DNA of 64,000 nucleotides from Mugil cephalus (lineage: Eukaryota > Chordata > Actinopteri > Mugiliformes > Mugilidae), in contig NC_061773.1 in NCBI RefSeq assembly GCF_022458985.1, forward strand, positions 22,788,001-22,852,000, given 5' to 3'. The translations under genes and the position numbers were made by a program. This document shows positions 1-12,029 of this stretch, in pieces. Under the pieces are notes generated by a model that made no database searches, was not told the origin of the DNA, and was given only the letters and a program-made list of their open reading frames with translations. Within the stretch, counting starts at the first letter, position 1. Each line of letters starts with the position of its first letter.

Positions 1-613
1 TTGTTTTTGGCTAAAATAACTCCAAAACCTCAGAAATCAAAGGCTGTACAAAGGTGAGATGTGGGAGAAGGAAAAGGGGAAGGAGGAAGGAAAGAGGATA
101 CACATAAAGACCACAGCAGATGATTCTTTTAGGGGGGGGACAGAAGAAGAAAACCAACAGAAAATTCAAAGCTATTTACGAAATGTAACAAAGCACAATG
201 AGGGAGGAAAGAACGAAGAGGGTAAACAAGACATTTTTCCTCCTTTGGCAAAGAACAGATAATAATACCCATAATAACTGTTGCTGAAGGGGGTTGGGCG
301 TCAGTTGATAAGAGGGACAGATCTGCCTGGATTTCCGGCCCTTGGCTGCTCTGGTGAAGAGCGGTGATTGGAACAAGATGGCAAAGTCTGTGATAAAAGA
401 AATTCCTCTGATTTCATTGTTCCCTAGCAGTTCAGCAGCATACCACCAGAGACGAGTTAAAAAAAAACAAAAAAAACAAAAACAGAGCAGCATAGAAACA
501 CAACATGGTTTACACTGATGTGCAACGAAAGGAAAAAGTTGATTTTTAAATCCAACTTCATTTAATAAATGAAGCCGACTTTTCCACTGACTTTACGTGT
601 GTTTAACCCACAG
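1..613 (+). other. Intronic sequence of hdac7 upstream of the first visible exon
   Basis: No exon of the deacetylase domain is recognisable here. The residues that should precede the exon at 614 (a MLPCGG-like stretch in relatives) are not found, so this is intron. It is A-rich and purine-rich in its first 250 bases. A polypyrimidine stretch and CAG acceptor end at 613. Confidence 0.7.
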
Positions 614-3600
614 GTAGATATCGACACGGTCTGGAACGAGCATCACACATCGGCAGCTTCGCGCATCGCTGCTGGATGTGTCACAGACCTGGCACTCAAG
701 GTGGCGCAAGGAGAGCTGAAGGTGGGTCTTTATCCCTTTGATTTCATCTATATTAATAGCGTGCACTCCAAACTGAGTATTTTGACATATCATTATTAAA
801 ATGTACATGACTGTACACATTGATGCAATATAAATACTGTAGCTGTATGATGTATGTATTCAAGCTATGATCATCTGTTCAAAATCACTGTATCTCAAAA
901 AGTATAAAAGCCACAGCTTAGATATTTGTATATATAATGTGTTCACCCATAGGCAAATTTGTATATCTCACAAATTGAATGACTAGCAATGGTTAGAAAA
1001 TGTGCACAAAATGAGAAATTAAACATTTTAATGTCTACTACTACTACTACAAAAAAAGATCAACCGTGTGGTTATGATTCCAGTCCAAGGGTTAAAAGCA
1101 AACACCTTATCTATAGCTATACACTTTCGCAACTATTTCTAGAACACGGGTCTTCAACAGGGGGTCTGCGACCCATAGGGGGCCCGTGGAGGTACTGCCG
1201 GGAGGTCGCAAAATCTTTGGTTGATTAGACATTTTTTATATATATGTTTTTAATTTTCCCCCACAAATTTACAATTTTTATTCTTTAAATACACATTAAC
1301 GTGAATCAAACATATTTTAGTAAAGGGATAAATGGAGGCAGAAAACGTAGGCCCCGCCCCTATCGCTGCTGAGCCAATCACGAGGCCGCGTACTACTCCG
1401 TCAGGTTCCCCCGCAACTGGCTGAGGTCCTATTCAGTCCCCAGGTGAAATCCCAGACCCACGCTGCTGTGTTTGTGTCAGGTGTGTTTAGATTTATGCAC
1501 AGTTGGCCTCCCTACTGTAGCACATGTTTGAAATCAAAAAAATATATATTTAAACCTGTGTATTATAGCTTAATAATGAATGCAAAATGATAGTTTAATA
1601 TAGAACACATATAGTAGGCAGGGGGTCGACACTTAATATCTCACCAGTTTGGGGGTCCTTGGCCTGAAAAATGTTGAAGACTCCTGTTCTAGAAGATCAA
1701 AACGCCGCAAAGTCTAAAGTCTGGAAACTTTTTCAAACTGTGATGTTTGAGAATATGATGTTATAAACGCAGCAAGGTGATAAAGTTTTTTTCCACCCTC
1801 TTGTCAGAATGGCTTTGCGGTGGTTAGGCCCCCTGGACACCATGCAAACCATTCCTCCCCTCTGTAAGTACAGCAACCTACACACACACACACACTTTAC
1901 ACACACACCAGGAGCCAGGAGGCCTGCAAAGTGTTTCAAAGGATTTATTACAGATCAGCTATACTTCTGAGCAAGAGAGAGGGGGAGAGCCCGCCTGTGT
2001 CTCTCTATCTTAATGTATGTGTGTGTGTCTGAGGTTGTGTGATGTGTGCTACCTGCCCGACGCCCGAGGCAAACTACCTCCCCCGCTTAGTTTCTTTTAA
2101 GCTTTCAAGACACAAAGCAAAGCACCTCAAAAGAGCTGCCGTGCGCGGGCGGGCGGGCGCACGCGGGCGCACGCGCGCGCGTGTGTGTGTATTTTTGTGC
2201 GGTACGTGCGTATTTGTGGATGTGTTTCGGTCTTTGATAGGAGGCATTAGCCAAGTAACCGCATTCAGCTGGGGCCGTTTGTGTGTGTGTGAGTGTGTGT
2301 GTGCTCAGCAGTGCTTGTCAGTGCTGGTTATTTATGGGATGATAATGACTTTTCTTGATGAGCAAAGTTTAGACAGCACATAATATATACTCTTCACTGA
2401 CGCGCGCTCGCAAAAAAACCCGCGCGCGCACTTTACGACACATGCTGACGCCGACACTTCCAGCATTCCTCGATTGTTCCTCATACGTCAACACTTTTTT
2501 GCATACCTTTATCGTAGGCAGCGAAAAAAAACTGCCGCGCCGCGGGTTGGGAGTTCATTTCTCCGAAACCGTCTTCTCGAGCGTCCCGCCCAGCCGCCCT
2601 CGCTGCCTTTTATGATTAGCTCGGTTTTCAGTTTGTCACAAAATTGTGTCTCGGGAGTGCACGATTTCAGGCTCGGCGTGATGTCCCGATGTGAAAAAGA
2701 CGGTTTTGTTTGTCAGCCGAGGACAATGAAATACAACGTAAAAAATCAAACATGCTCATTTCTGAAATATTTGCAGTAATTGTTAACGTGGCAGGAGTTG
2801 TGACTTGCACATTTGAAGTCGGCGCTGTGACTGTCACGTCCTGGACTGAATAGCCATCACACGAAGCCAGATAACTGTCTAACTAAACTGTGACATGTCT
2901 TAGAGGTTCCTAAGGTCCATATGGTGGTTCTGTGATATTAATTTGCTGAAGATGTCCTCATAAACACATGTGGCCGCCACTCTTCCTGTCTCTTTGTCCA
3001 CAGGGGCTTCTGTTTCTTCAACTCGGTGGCCATCGCTGCCAAGCAGCTCCAACAGAAACTCAACGTCAGCAAGATCCTCATCGTGGACTGGGTAAGGACC
3101 CACTGGTTCCCACTCACACGGGAATAAACAAAATGCACAGCTGCGTCGCGGGTACACACAAAGTTCCCAGGTGCAAGAGCAGCCCTGTACAGTAGCACTC
3201 CTATACATAATTTAGATACCCTTATCTCTGGTATCCATGTGTGAGCTGAACAATAACAAATCCCTAGAGTGGAGCCAAAGTTACACACAGCCACAAGAAC
3301 GCACGCCCATACCCATACATGTGGCCGTGTCTGCTCAACATGTGTGTATAGGAGTCGCGCCGCGGCTCTCTTGCATGTTGCCGTATCGAACAGTAATTAT
3401 TACCTGCTGCACGCCTTGAACGCGTGAATCCTTTTCTCAAACCCTGTCTTCCGATCACTTTCCAGGACGTGCACCACGGCAACGGCACCCAGGAGGCCTT
3501 CTACAGCGACCCGAGCGTGCTGTACATCTCCCTGCATCGCTATGACAACGGCAACTTTTTCCCCGGTAGTGGACATCCCAGTGAGGTGTGTGCAAAACAG

Positions 3601-6600
3601 CCCTCGAAAGCAACGGGCAGACAAACACAGACAGTGTTTGTCTGCCTTTGTTTGCGTCGTCATGGTGACCCTCGGGTATTTGTGCGTCTTTGCCGGTTCA
3701 TAGATTCTTGTAAATAAATAGCGAGTAAGAGCAACAAATGAGGAGCCCTCAGATGCTTAGATCACGGTTCCTTGTTGCGGAGTGAATTTTGGATATTGAT
3801 AAGATATTTTCTCTTTACCAATACAAAGTTTATAACAGTGCCACCAATGTTTCACGAAGACAGATACGTTGGCATGGAAATATTTGGTTATTGTGCGATT
3901 CCGATGGGACATTAGGGAGCTTAAGAGCCTTGTGTTTCGCATTTACTTGTCAAAACAGGAAGAATAATTGTAACACTGAATCAATGAATAATCTTCATTA
4001 TATAAATATCCGGTTATAAACTCCGTTTGGTCGTGATGACTGACTTTCAGGATCTAGTCTAGCGCTGCACAAGAAAAAAAACAAAAAAAAAAGAATCGGA
4101 GCGGCTGTTTTGGATATGTTATTCAACAAGTGTTCAGGATAAAAATATCTGAGCACGCGGAGCTATCACAATCAGAGCAAATATTAACTGATACGACTGG
4201 AACGTGAGCGGTGGACCCCGTAATCTGAGCAGGTTATTATATAAATCAGAACAAAAAAGTTTAATCTCACACTTAATCTTTCTGTTAGTTGTAGCTGCAC
4301 GACATGCAACGCTGTTATCTGTCCACTGACAAGTTGTTCGAGTTTCCCGATGTGTTTATCCACGGGACTTGCTGTGAGCACGTCTCATTGTGTACTGGAG
4401 TTGTGTACTGTTGGTTTACTTCCACACTTTGAGTTTATTTGAGACACTTCAGGGCTTCGAATGTCGAGACTTCCCAACAGGATGTGTACAGTTGAATTGC
4501 ATGCTTGTGTTTGCGTACAGGAAATTGAGATGCCTATGAATTCTGCCTGTGGTCTTACCAGAAACCAAGTGTGATGACTATCCCCAGTCAGATGAACTGA
4601 CCCCAACCCACGCTGGCATTCACCGCCCATTCAAAACCCCTACACTCCCCCCCTCCCCTCTTATTCTCCCGTCCTCCCCCACAATAATGAGGATAAAATA
4701 GTCAATGTTTTCCCATAAAATCCCCTGATGAGGGACGGTACATAAAACGCTCGGTTGGCTTGGATGTGGCTTTGCCTTAAGTGGCCTCTGAACCTCTGTT
4801 GAGCTGTGTGGTAAACCTCTGGAGTCTCGCTGTCCCCCGTGTAGGTATATAACACACCATGGGGTAGTTGTGTGATGTCATAGCCATAACAGAGAGAGCC
4901 GAGTACCTCACAGAAACCAGCGAAGGCCTAATCCAGTCCAGCAACTCTTGAAACATGAAAGGGAGAAAGAGGACAGAGAAAGAGGAGTGCAAAAGACTTG
5001 GAGCTATAGCAGGAATTGTGTGTGTGTGTGTGTGTGTGTGTGGGTCCGTGTGCACGTGCGCATGCGCGCGGGTACATTACCAGTTGGCAGAGGACAGGAA
5101 GCCTCATGTGTTTTTCGTTTGCCCTGCGAACATCCCGTCCACTGAGAGAAGAATGGAGACAGACGCTCTGCGATGCTCATCAGCATTCTTTCTCTTTCAA
5201 GCATCCTCTCACACCCATACGCGCGCACACACATACGCACAAAGGAAATTACCATACGCCGTTGCCAAGACCGTGTCAATCAACCTCCTCAAACTCCCCT
5301 CAAACTGACACATTGACTGATGGTGAAGGGCTCAGAGAACAGCTAAATGGCTGCTCGCAGGACTACAAAGAGAGACACAGGAATCCTTGAACCTTCTTTC
5401 CAAGACCCGGGCCTCAGTTCACTGTCTGCCCCAAATATGTGAGGTCAGAATCGGACGACCTCCATCCCATCTGCCTGGCATTTTAGCATCACATGCCAGT
5501 CTCAGTGCGGCTTAAGCAGCCCTCGAAAATCATTTACAACATGCGAACGATTAGTGGCGTTAATAGAGTAGCGCACCGTGTGTGTGTTTTATTTGACATG
5601 TCGTATATACCGCTCCGACGCGTCCACGTTCGGATCGCAAAACACACAGATTTGCTGAATTTCTATATAATTTCAGTATATAAATTCGCCAGATGAAAAA
5701 ATGCTTCCCGGTTTTCGCCGTAGCCTAAAGCTTGGGAACCGTAAACGGGTGTAACTCTGTTGTGGCTCAGAGTGATTTATAAGACCATTTGACAAATTGT
5801 ATCAAAATCAAAATGGAGAGACAGGGGTGTTGAATTAACAGCCATCCGTCTTTCATTTGGGAATCATAATCACTCCCTGGTGTTGCCCTAAAGAGATGCA
5901 GCCACTTTCTCTCAGTTGCTGCAATGCAAAGTTTTGCAACAGCGGCGCAGATTTTGTGAACATTCGACACAAATCTGTCATCCTCGCGCGAGTTTCCCAA
6001 CTTGCGCTGGGACTCATTAACTTTCTTGACATTCTCAGATGAAGTACCTTTCTTACGCCCTTTCTCTCTCTATATCCAGGTGGGCGCAGATGCGGGTGAG
6101 GGCTTCAATGTGAATGTCGGATGGACGGGAGGTCTGAACCCTCCGATGGGCGACGCGGAGTACTTGGCTGCATTCAGGTAAATAACGTACTCAGCTGTTT
6201 GAAATCGGAAATGAAACGTCCGAGCTGGTGATTCATCGCGATTTTCATCTGTTTTCCACAAATTAGATATGGTTTCAACCATTTTTTCCCCATTTACAAT
6301 CTTTATTTTTCAGTTTTGTGCCATTGCAGTGCAGCAACTGGTGCCTTCAAGGTCTAGCCGTAAGCTCGGCATGGACTATATTGCTTGCCAAACACAAAAC
6401 ACACTCATCACCTCCTACTTTATGTCGAGGGTCATATCAGCAGCAATCAGCGTGCAGGGAGCTCAGCCAATCAGCCAATCAGCATCCTCTACGCTCCGTG
6501 CACAGATCCCTGATCCACATGCAGTAGGTCCATCGCTCCCAGGTTTCCTGCACAGGTAGAGCCGGAGTGTTTAAACCCCAGTATCGGTGCTACACGTGCT

Positions 6601-9600
6601 GAATATAAATCTGAAGCCGCTGCTGAGAGTCAGTGCAATTAGCGTGAAACGGAATAAAGCTTTTATGGCATCAGCAATAGCACTTATTACTCGTCGTTGA
6701 GCTGAACACAAAACCATACATCAACGTGTTACCCAGACACACCTTTGCTCTCAACACATTTTTCATTTCATTCAAGCTTTTTTTTTCTCTTTTTTTTTTC
6801 CCCCCTGAATGAATACAGTTTAGTTTTGCACTCCACTGTAATGAACTCAGAATGTTTCTGTCAGCAACACTGGCTCGCCACCAGATGATTAAACCGTATG
6901 TGAGCTCTACATGGTGCTGCATGCAGCAGACTCAGTGGGTGGGCCCCCTCGTCAAAGGAAAGATGCTAATGAGCTAACCCATACTGGTAAAATCCTTAGC
7001 CCCAATAGGCAGGCTCGGAAACACTAAGTCCAGTGTTTACTGGAGCCCGGGATGCTAATTAAGAAACAACTGGTCCTTTTCCTGAGAAGGCGTCTGGTTT
7101 GGGTATTTTTTCATCCAGTATGAGAAATGGCAAGTGTTTTCATGTGTAAACCTTCCTCAGTTAACCGCAGCATAGTACTGTACTGTATTGTGTTGTGTGT
7201 CACCCAAAGAAACCCTGTAAGGAAGGAGTGTCCTGGTGGTCCTGCGCTCAACTCATGTCCAGGATGAGACTGTTGTCGTGGCTCATAATAATCGAGGGAC
7301 CGTGAATACCTCCGTGATTGGCTCCGGGGAAAACAAAGATGGTTCCCGATTGAATAATCTTCCAGCGCCCTTTCTTTTCTACCGTTTTCTGCGAATTAAC
7401 TGTCGCGATAACACGCCATACAGTCAAAATTTAATGCATCGTGAATTTGTGTTTATGCAATTAAGTCGTACGTAGCGCGGTGCCAGTTCCGTAATTCAAT
7501 TTGAATACTCGGTTTAGACGACAGGGTGTTCCAGGCTCCGTGTGTTTCTCTTCGGGATGGAACAGAAAGCTAAGCCAGAGTGCGGTCGACGATGATGCGT
7601 GTCTCTGTTTTTGGGTGTGTATTAGTGACAGGGGAAATACTGTGGTCGAGAGCAGCGGTGGGACTCCAGCACAATCAGAAGAGAGCTCAGCTGCGCCGAG
7701 ATTAAGTGTCATGACGTAGTATGTGTATGTATGGAGGATTACTAAGGTGGTCAGAATTTAAGGTCAGCCTAATCACCGGTAGCGTGGCGCACATGCGACT
7801 TCCACTTTCAAAGGAGCAGCACGCGTACGTAGGTAATTTAGCCCGTTTTCGTGCATGTGAACGTACATATTTTCTTATACGTTTCCAAGTGGCTCCTGAC
7901 GAATGATGAACTATCGAGGAGAGCAAAGGAGAATACAGCAGAGGAGAGAGGAGAAGAAGTGGGGGGTGCATTGTTAGGGAATCCAAAGGCGGCGTAATTA
8001 GGCCCAATGGATCCCAGATGGCTGGCTGTCAGTGACGTGAGAAGAGGGACGAGCTCCTAATAGGAACCAGACGCACACAAACGCCTTTGAACTGCCGCTG
8101 AGAGAGAGGAGAGAGCGAGAATCAAACGCGGCATGGGCCGTGTGCTCTTGCTAAATAACTGGCAGCGGGAGACAAGAGGAAGTAAGAAGGAGAGCATAGG
8201 CGCAGGGAAAGTGATCCCCCCTGAGTAGAGTACACAGTATGTGGACGTCTCAACCCAGACATGCCAAAGGTGTCGATTTTATCTGTTTACATCCCTCACA
8301 AAAAACCTTTTCAGTGTTTGCCACCTGTCTGACTTTTTCTTTAATATATATCCTGGAAAGGTTTCCAGAGCCTTTTTTTTTTTTTTTTTTTTTTTCCGAC
8401 CGCTTCACATTCGAACAGTTGCACACATTCACACCTGGGAGCGGTCCCACCTTCTAGTGCTGGCTGCTTACCAGGAGTGGATCAAGAACAGAGATCAAGC
8501 TCTTGGAGCGTTGCCTTTGATAATTTCTCTTTTCATCATTTTCAAACAGAGGGAGTTTACAATTAAGTAAATGTTTGCGGTTAATAATGCAGGAAAAAAA
8601 AAAAAAGTCTCACATTGTACAAGTCTTCCAGTGAAAATCAATCACCTCGAGTTTTTATTTTCATGTTGCAGGCTACCAAGAGTCTGTTCGTTACAACAAT
8701 TAATCTTTTCAGCCTGCTCTGATGTTAATTCAGTCACACCATGACTTCCCTTCTCACTTTATTAAACGATATTCAATCCTCCCAGGTCTCATTTTCTCCC
8801 AAATCACGAACACCTGTTGAAAACACGACTTCTTAAACATGCTATCTAATTTCAGGTGGACCGCAGGGACGAGTTAATATGACGGAACGTACAGTATTTG
8901 GTTTACAGTTTCCTCTCTTCTCTTCTCATCCTCAGGGCTGTGGTGATGCCCATCGCCCACGAGTTCTCCCCTGATGTGGTGCTGGTGTCGGCTGGCTTCG
9001 ATGCCGTCGAAGGACATTCGTCGTCGTTGGGAGGTTACAAGGTCACGGCCAAGTGTATGTCTCTCATACCAGCCTCTCGTACACATTAACATACTTATTG
9101 TTACCATGGTGGGAAAGTATCAGCCTGAGAGAAACCTGCTGATCATAAAACTTCAATACCAATATGGGTTTTTTAGGGCCGATACCGATTTTTTTTTACA
9201 GCAGATTGCTATGGGCGATACACACTGCCGATTTTTCTGATGGCACAATGATAACAAAGTCTCCGTTTAACCAAACACACAAACATTTATTGAACTCAAA
9301 GGATATTTAACGCTCTAATGCATAAAAAATACAAAAGAAACAGGTAAAAAGAGTTAGAGCACAAACAGGGGATTCTAGGGTCAGAAAAAATAAAGTAAAT
9401 TAATAACTTTCTACATTTTCTTATTTCAACTCTTATTTTCGCTGCATGTACCGTGTTAGTGGGGGGGGGGGGGCAATGTATGGGCTGCACGGGTCTGCAG
9501 CATCTCCACAGGGCTGCCTGTGGATGCGCCCGTCTGTAAGGCCCGGTTCATAGTCATGTAATGTGCATATGATAAACCTATTAATCATTTTGTTACACAA

Positions 9601-12029
9601 CAGAAGAAGACTATTGGAAGAGGCAGAAAAATTATGCGAGCTTGTACGTTCATTACATGCTTTAGCGCCTCCCACGGTGACGGATTGCAATACACGCAAA
9701 GCTTGATCGTTCGCGTTGACTATGAACCGGGCCTACATCTTTCCAGGGAAAAAAAACATAAAAGAAATATATATATATATATGTATCGGCGAACGCTCCC
9801 GCATATTGGCCGATACCAGTTTTACCAGATATTTGTATCTGTCGATATATCAGTGAATCTCAAATATTCATCTGCTGAGAAATTCTCTGGCTCAATCTTT
9901 GCATCTATGTATGATTTCCTCCAGGTTTTGGCTTCCTGACCCGTCAGCTGATGTCACTAGCCGGGGGTCGCGTGGTCCTGGCTCTGGAAGGGGGGCACGA
10001 CCTCAAAGCCATCTGTGACGCCTCAGAGGCCTGCGTCAGCGCCTTGCTCGGCATGGAGGTGAGCAAAGTGTTTGCGCGCACTACGCGTGTCTTTCGGACG
10101 ATGCATACGTCCCGTCCTCTAATCACTGACTCTTTGCCGCCCGCTCAGGTGGAGCCTTTGTCCCAGTCTGTGTTGGACCAGAAGCCTTGTGAAAACGCGG
10201 TGCTGTCTCTGCAGAGAGTCATCCAGGTTCATGGTGAGAATGCAGTCCGGTCATCAACATCATGTCGTGTATATCAAGTCTTGCACCTCTGTGGAAAATA
10301 TGTGCAGAAAATCTGTCTGTTGTAATGAGTTGGGTGTACAAAAAAAAAAAATAGACCACCAAGATGTAATCCAGATCATGTTTAAATAGTTGTTCTCAGG
10401 TGTGAGCAAATTTGGCACCTCCTGCATTTGATGCTTCAATTGTTCCGTTGCAGATGTTCCCACTGTTTTTTGACTTGCAACGTGGAACTGCACAATATCT
10501 CCGCTGCTCCCAGTTGCCTTTACTATCCCACCCTCATTGAGGCTGGTCAGAAGCTGCTCCAACTGACAGCTGAAAGTTACAAACAACTCGAAACGAGACA
10601 ACGCCATGTACATACTGTACGCGCCTCTCTCCAGTGGTTTTGAGTGAATAAACAGGCCTTCACGCATCAACTACCAGAGATGTTTAAGTTCCCTCCGGTG
10701 TCGTTGTATGTTCGTAGTTTTTATTTGAAGACTAGATCAAAGGAATAAGCTGCTGCGATGATCACACCTCCAAGTTCACCAACTGCACACGTGGGAGGAT
10801 TTTAGGTCAAATCGAATTTTATTCACATTGCCCACAAATCACAACGTCCTCTTCCGTCTAGATCCCCCTTCATCCTCTAATCTGTCTTCATACACTCAAT
10901 TAGAAGGAGGAAAACCTCTAAAAATCTGTTAAAATCTGTTCCTGCTCTTGGCCTGCCTCTTCATTTTACATCAAAATCTTTTTATTTAGTCTAGTTTGAC
11001 GATTCCATCAGTTAAAATGAAAAGAATTTTTTTTTTCCCTTTCTGCGTCTAAAAGCCATCCAGCATCCGCTTTTTGTCCCTCTTTCCCGCCGACATCTAT
11101 TCTCTATCCGCCGAGTTCTCCCCGTCGCTCCTGCTCTCTGACCACCTCTCCTCCTTTACATCCCTGTCTCCCATCCCTCCCTCCAGCCGTCCCACACACA
11201 GACAGCCGCGCACACACTCTCGCACACGGCCGCCCTGGCTCCAATTATCTTCAAACACTTCTCTGGCACACGACCTTCGCAACATCCCCTCCTGATTGCA
11301 CACAAATGTTATCCCAACCAAATTAGATTAATTAAAAATATTTGAATAGCCACAAGAATGTTAAGCCCATAATTTAGGCCCGGGGTGAAATATATGTGAG
11401 TTGCGTGCGCAGGCAGAACACACACAAACTCGTAGATGAACACTTTTTAAAAACACTGATTGGTTTTATTTTATTTTATTTTTTTCCTCTGGTGTGCGAG
11501 ACAAGGCCTGAGAGAATACATTGAACTTGAGTTTATGCTTCTGAAATGATCAATGCGGATATTTAATTCAGACCCGCGGGCTGTTTGTGTCATAGTCAGT
11601 GCTTACATTCAGATCAAACATCAGGTAGTGCTTTTCAATAATGCAGCCACTCGCCCTTAAGGAACCATTCAGGATGAAAACAGCAGTGAAATACCAGCGA
11701 CTGAGGCCATTAATCTTTCTCCATCCTGTTTCCTTCCTCCTCCTTCTATTTTCCATCCCTCGGCTTCCTGCAGGTGAATACTGGCAGAGTGTGAAGGACT
11801 CGGCCGCCACGCTGGATCTGTCCTACCTGCAGGCGCAGAGACGGAGACACAGGCGAGACTCGGACAGCGAGGCGGTCAGCGCCATCGCCTCGCTGTCCAT
11901 GGGATCCCTCGCACCCGACAGGTACGGGGCGGCGTCTTCTTTCGCGCACCGCTGCAGTCACGTGTCCGATTGCATCTAAACGTTTGCATTTCTCTCATCC
12001 GTTTAAGGAAACATCCCGATTCTCTCTGA
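614..12029 (+). CDS. hdac7: Class IIa histone deacetylase hdac7, 3' part (catalytic domain), multi-exon, 5' end outside window
   Basis: Exons read from the sequence: 614-721, 1808-1863, 3004-3091, 3466-3585, 6080-6177, 8936-9054, 9925-10058, 10149-10233, 11774-11921 and a tentative last coding exon 12008-12029. All have GT/AG borders and their phases join without a break. The product is the C-terminal half of a zinc-dependent deacetylase domain, a nuclear co-repressor acting with MEF2 and NCoR/SMRT complexes. Visible motifs are RPPGHHA (1808-1863), DVHHGNGT (3466-3585), SAGFDA (8936-9054) and LEGGHD (9925-10058). The His in EGGHD replaces the Tyr of class I enzymes and marks class IIa. The paralogue is chosen because slc48a1 lies nearby, as with human HDAC7; hdac4, 5 and 9 cannot be excluded from protein sequence alone. 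The window opens inside the intron before the exon starting [10 protein letters not shown]. The last exon is the weak part: it reads RKHPDSL-stop and lacks the usual acidic EEPM-type tail. Confidence 0.93.
1145..1686. mobile_element. hAT-type MITE with 8-bp target duplication, in hdac7 intron
   Basis: The 542-base element is bounded by perfect 8-base direct repeats TTCTAGAA at 1137-1144 and 1687-1694. Its ends are imperfect inverted repeats, CACGGGTCTTCAAC on the left and CAGGAGTCTTCAAC as the complement of the right end (12 of 14 match). An 8-bp duplication of the form nTCTAGAn is typical of hAT-superfamily insertions. There is no transposase frame, so it is non-autonomous. A partial relative lies near 55670-55790. 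Confidence 0.85.
5017..5042. repeat. (TG)n microsatellite in hdac7 intron
   Basis: Thirteen uninterrupted TG units, followed by a degenerate alternating purine-pyrimidine stretch rich in GTGCACGTGCGCATGCGCGCG. Such sequence can adopt Z-DNA in principle. Confidence 0.9.
6178..8935 (+). other. Large hdac7 intron without recognisable gene
   Basis: This is the longest intron of the visible hdac7 part (2,758 bases). It holds T-rich and A-rich tracts (including a run of T around 8375-8396) and two adjacent CCAAT-containing repeats near 6467-6482. I see no exon with homology to any gene I know and no clear mobile element. Confidence 0.5.
9140..9860. mobile_element. Degenerate DNA transposon remnant with GCCGATACC-type subterminal motifs, in hdac7 intron
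   Basis: The left part (about 9160-9230) carries GGCCGATACCGA and GGGCGATAC. The right part (about 9800-9855) carries GGCCGATACCAG and related GATA-rich words. These repeated words recur at 31330-31385, 45245-45320 and 46490-46565 and are typical of a fish DNA-transposon family. The exact ends and target duplication were not resolved. A run of 13 G lies inside it at 9461-9473. Confidence 0.5.
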
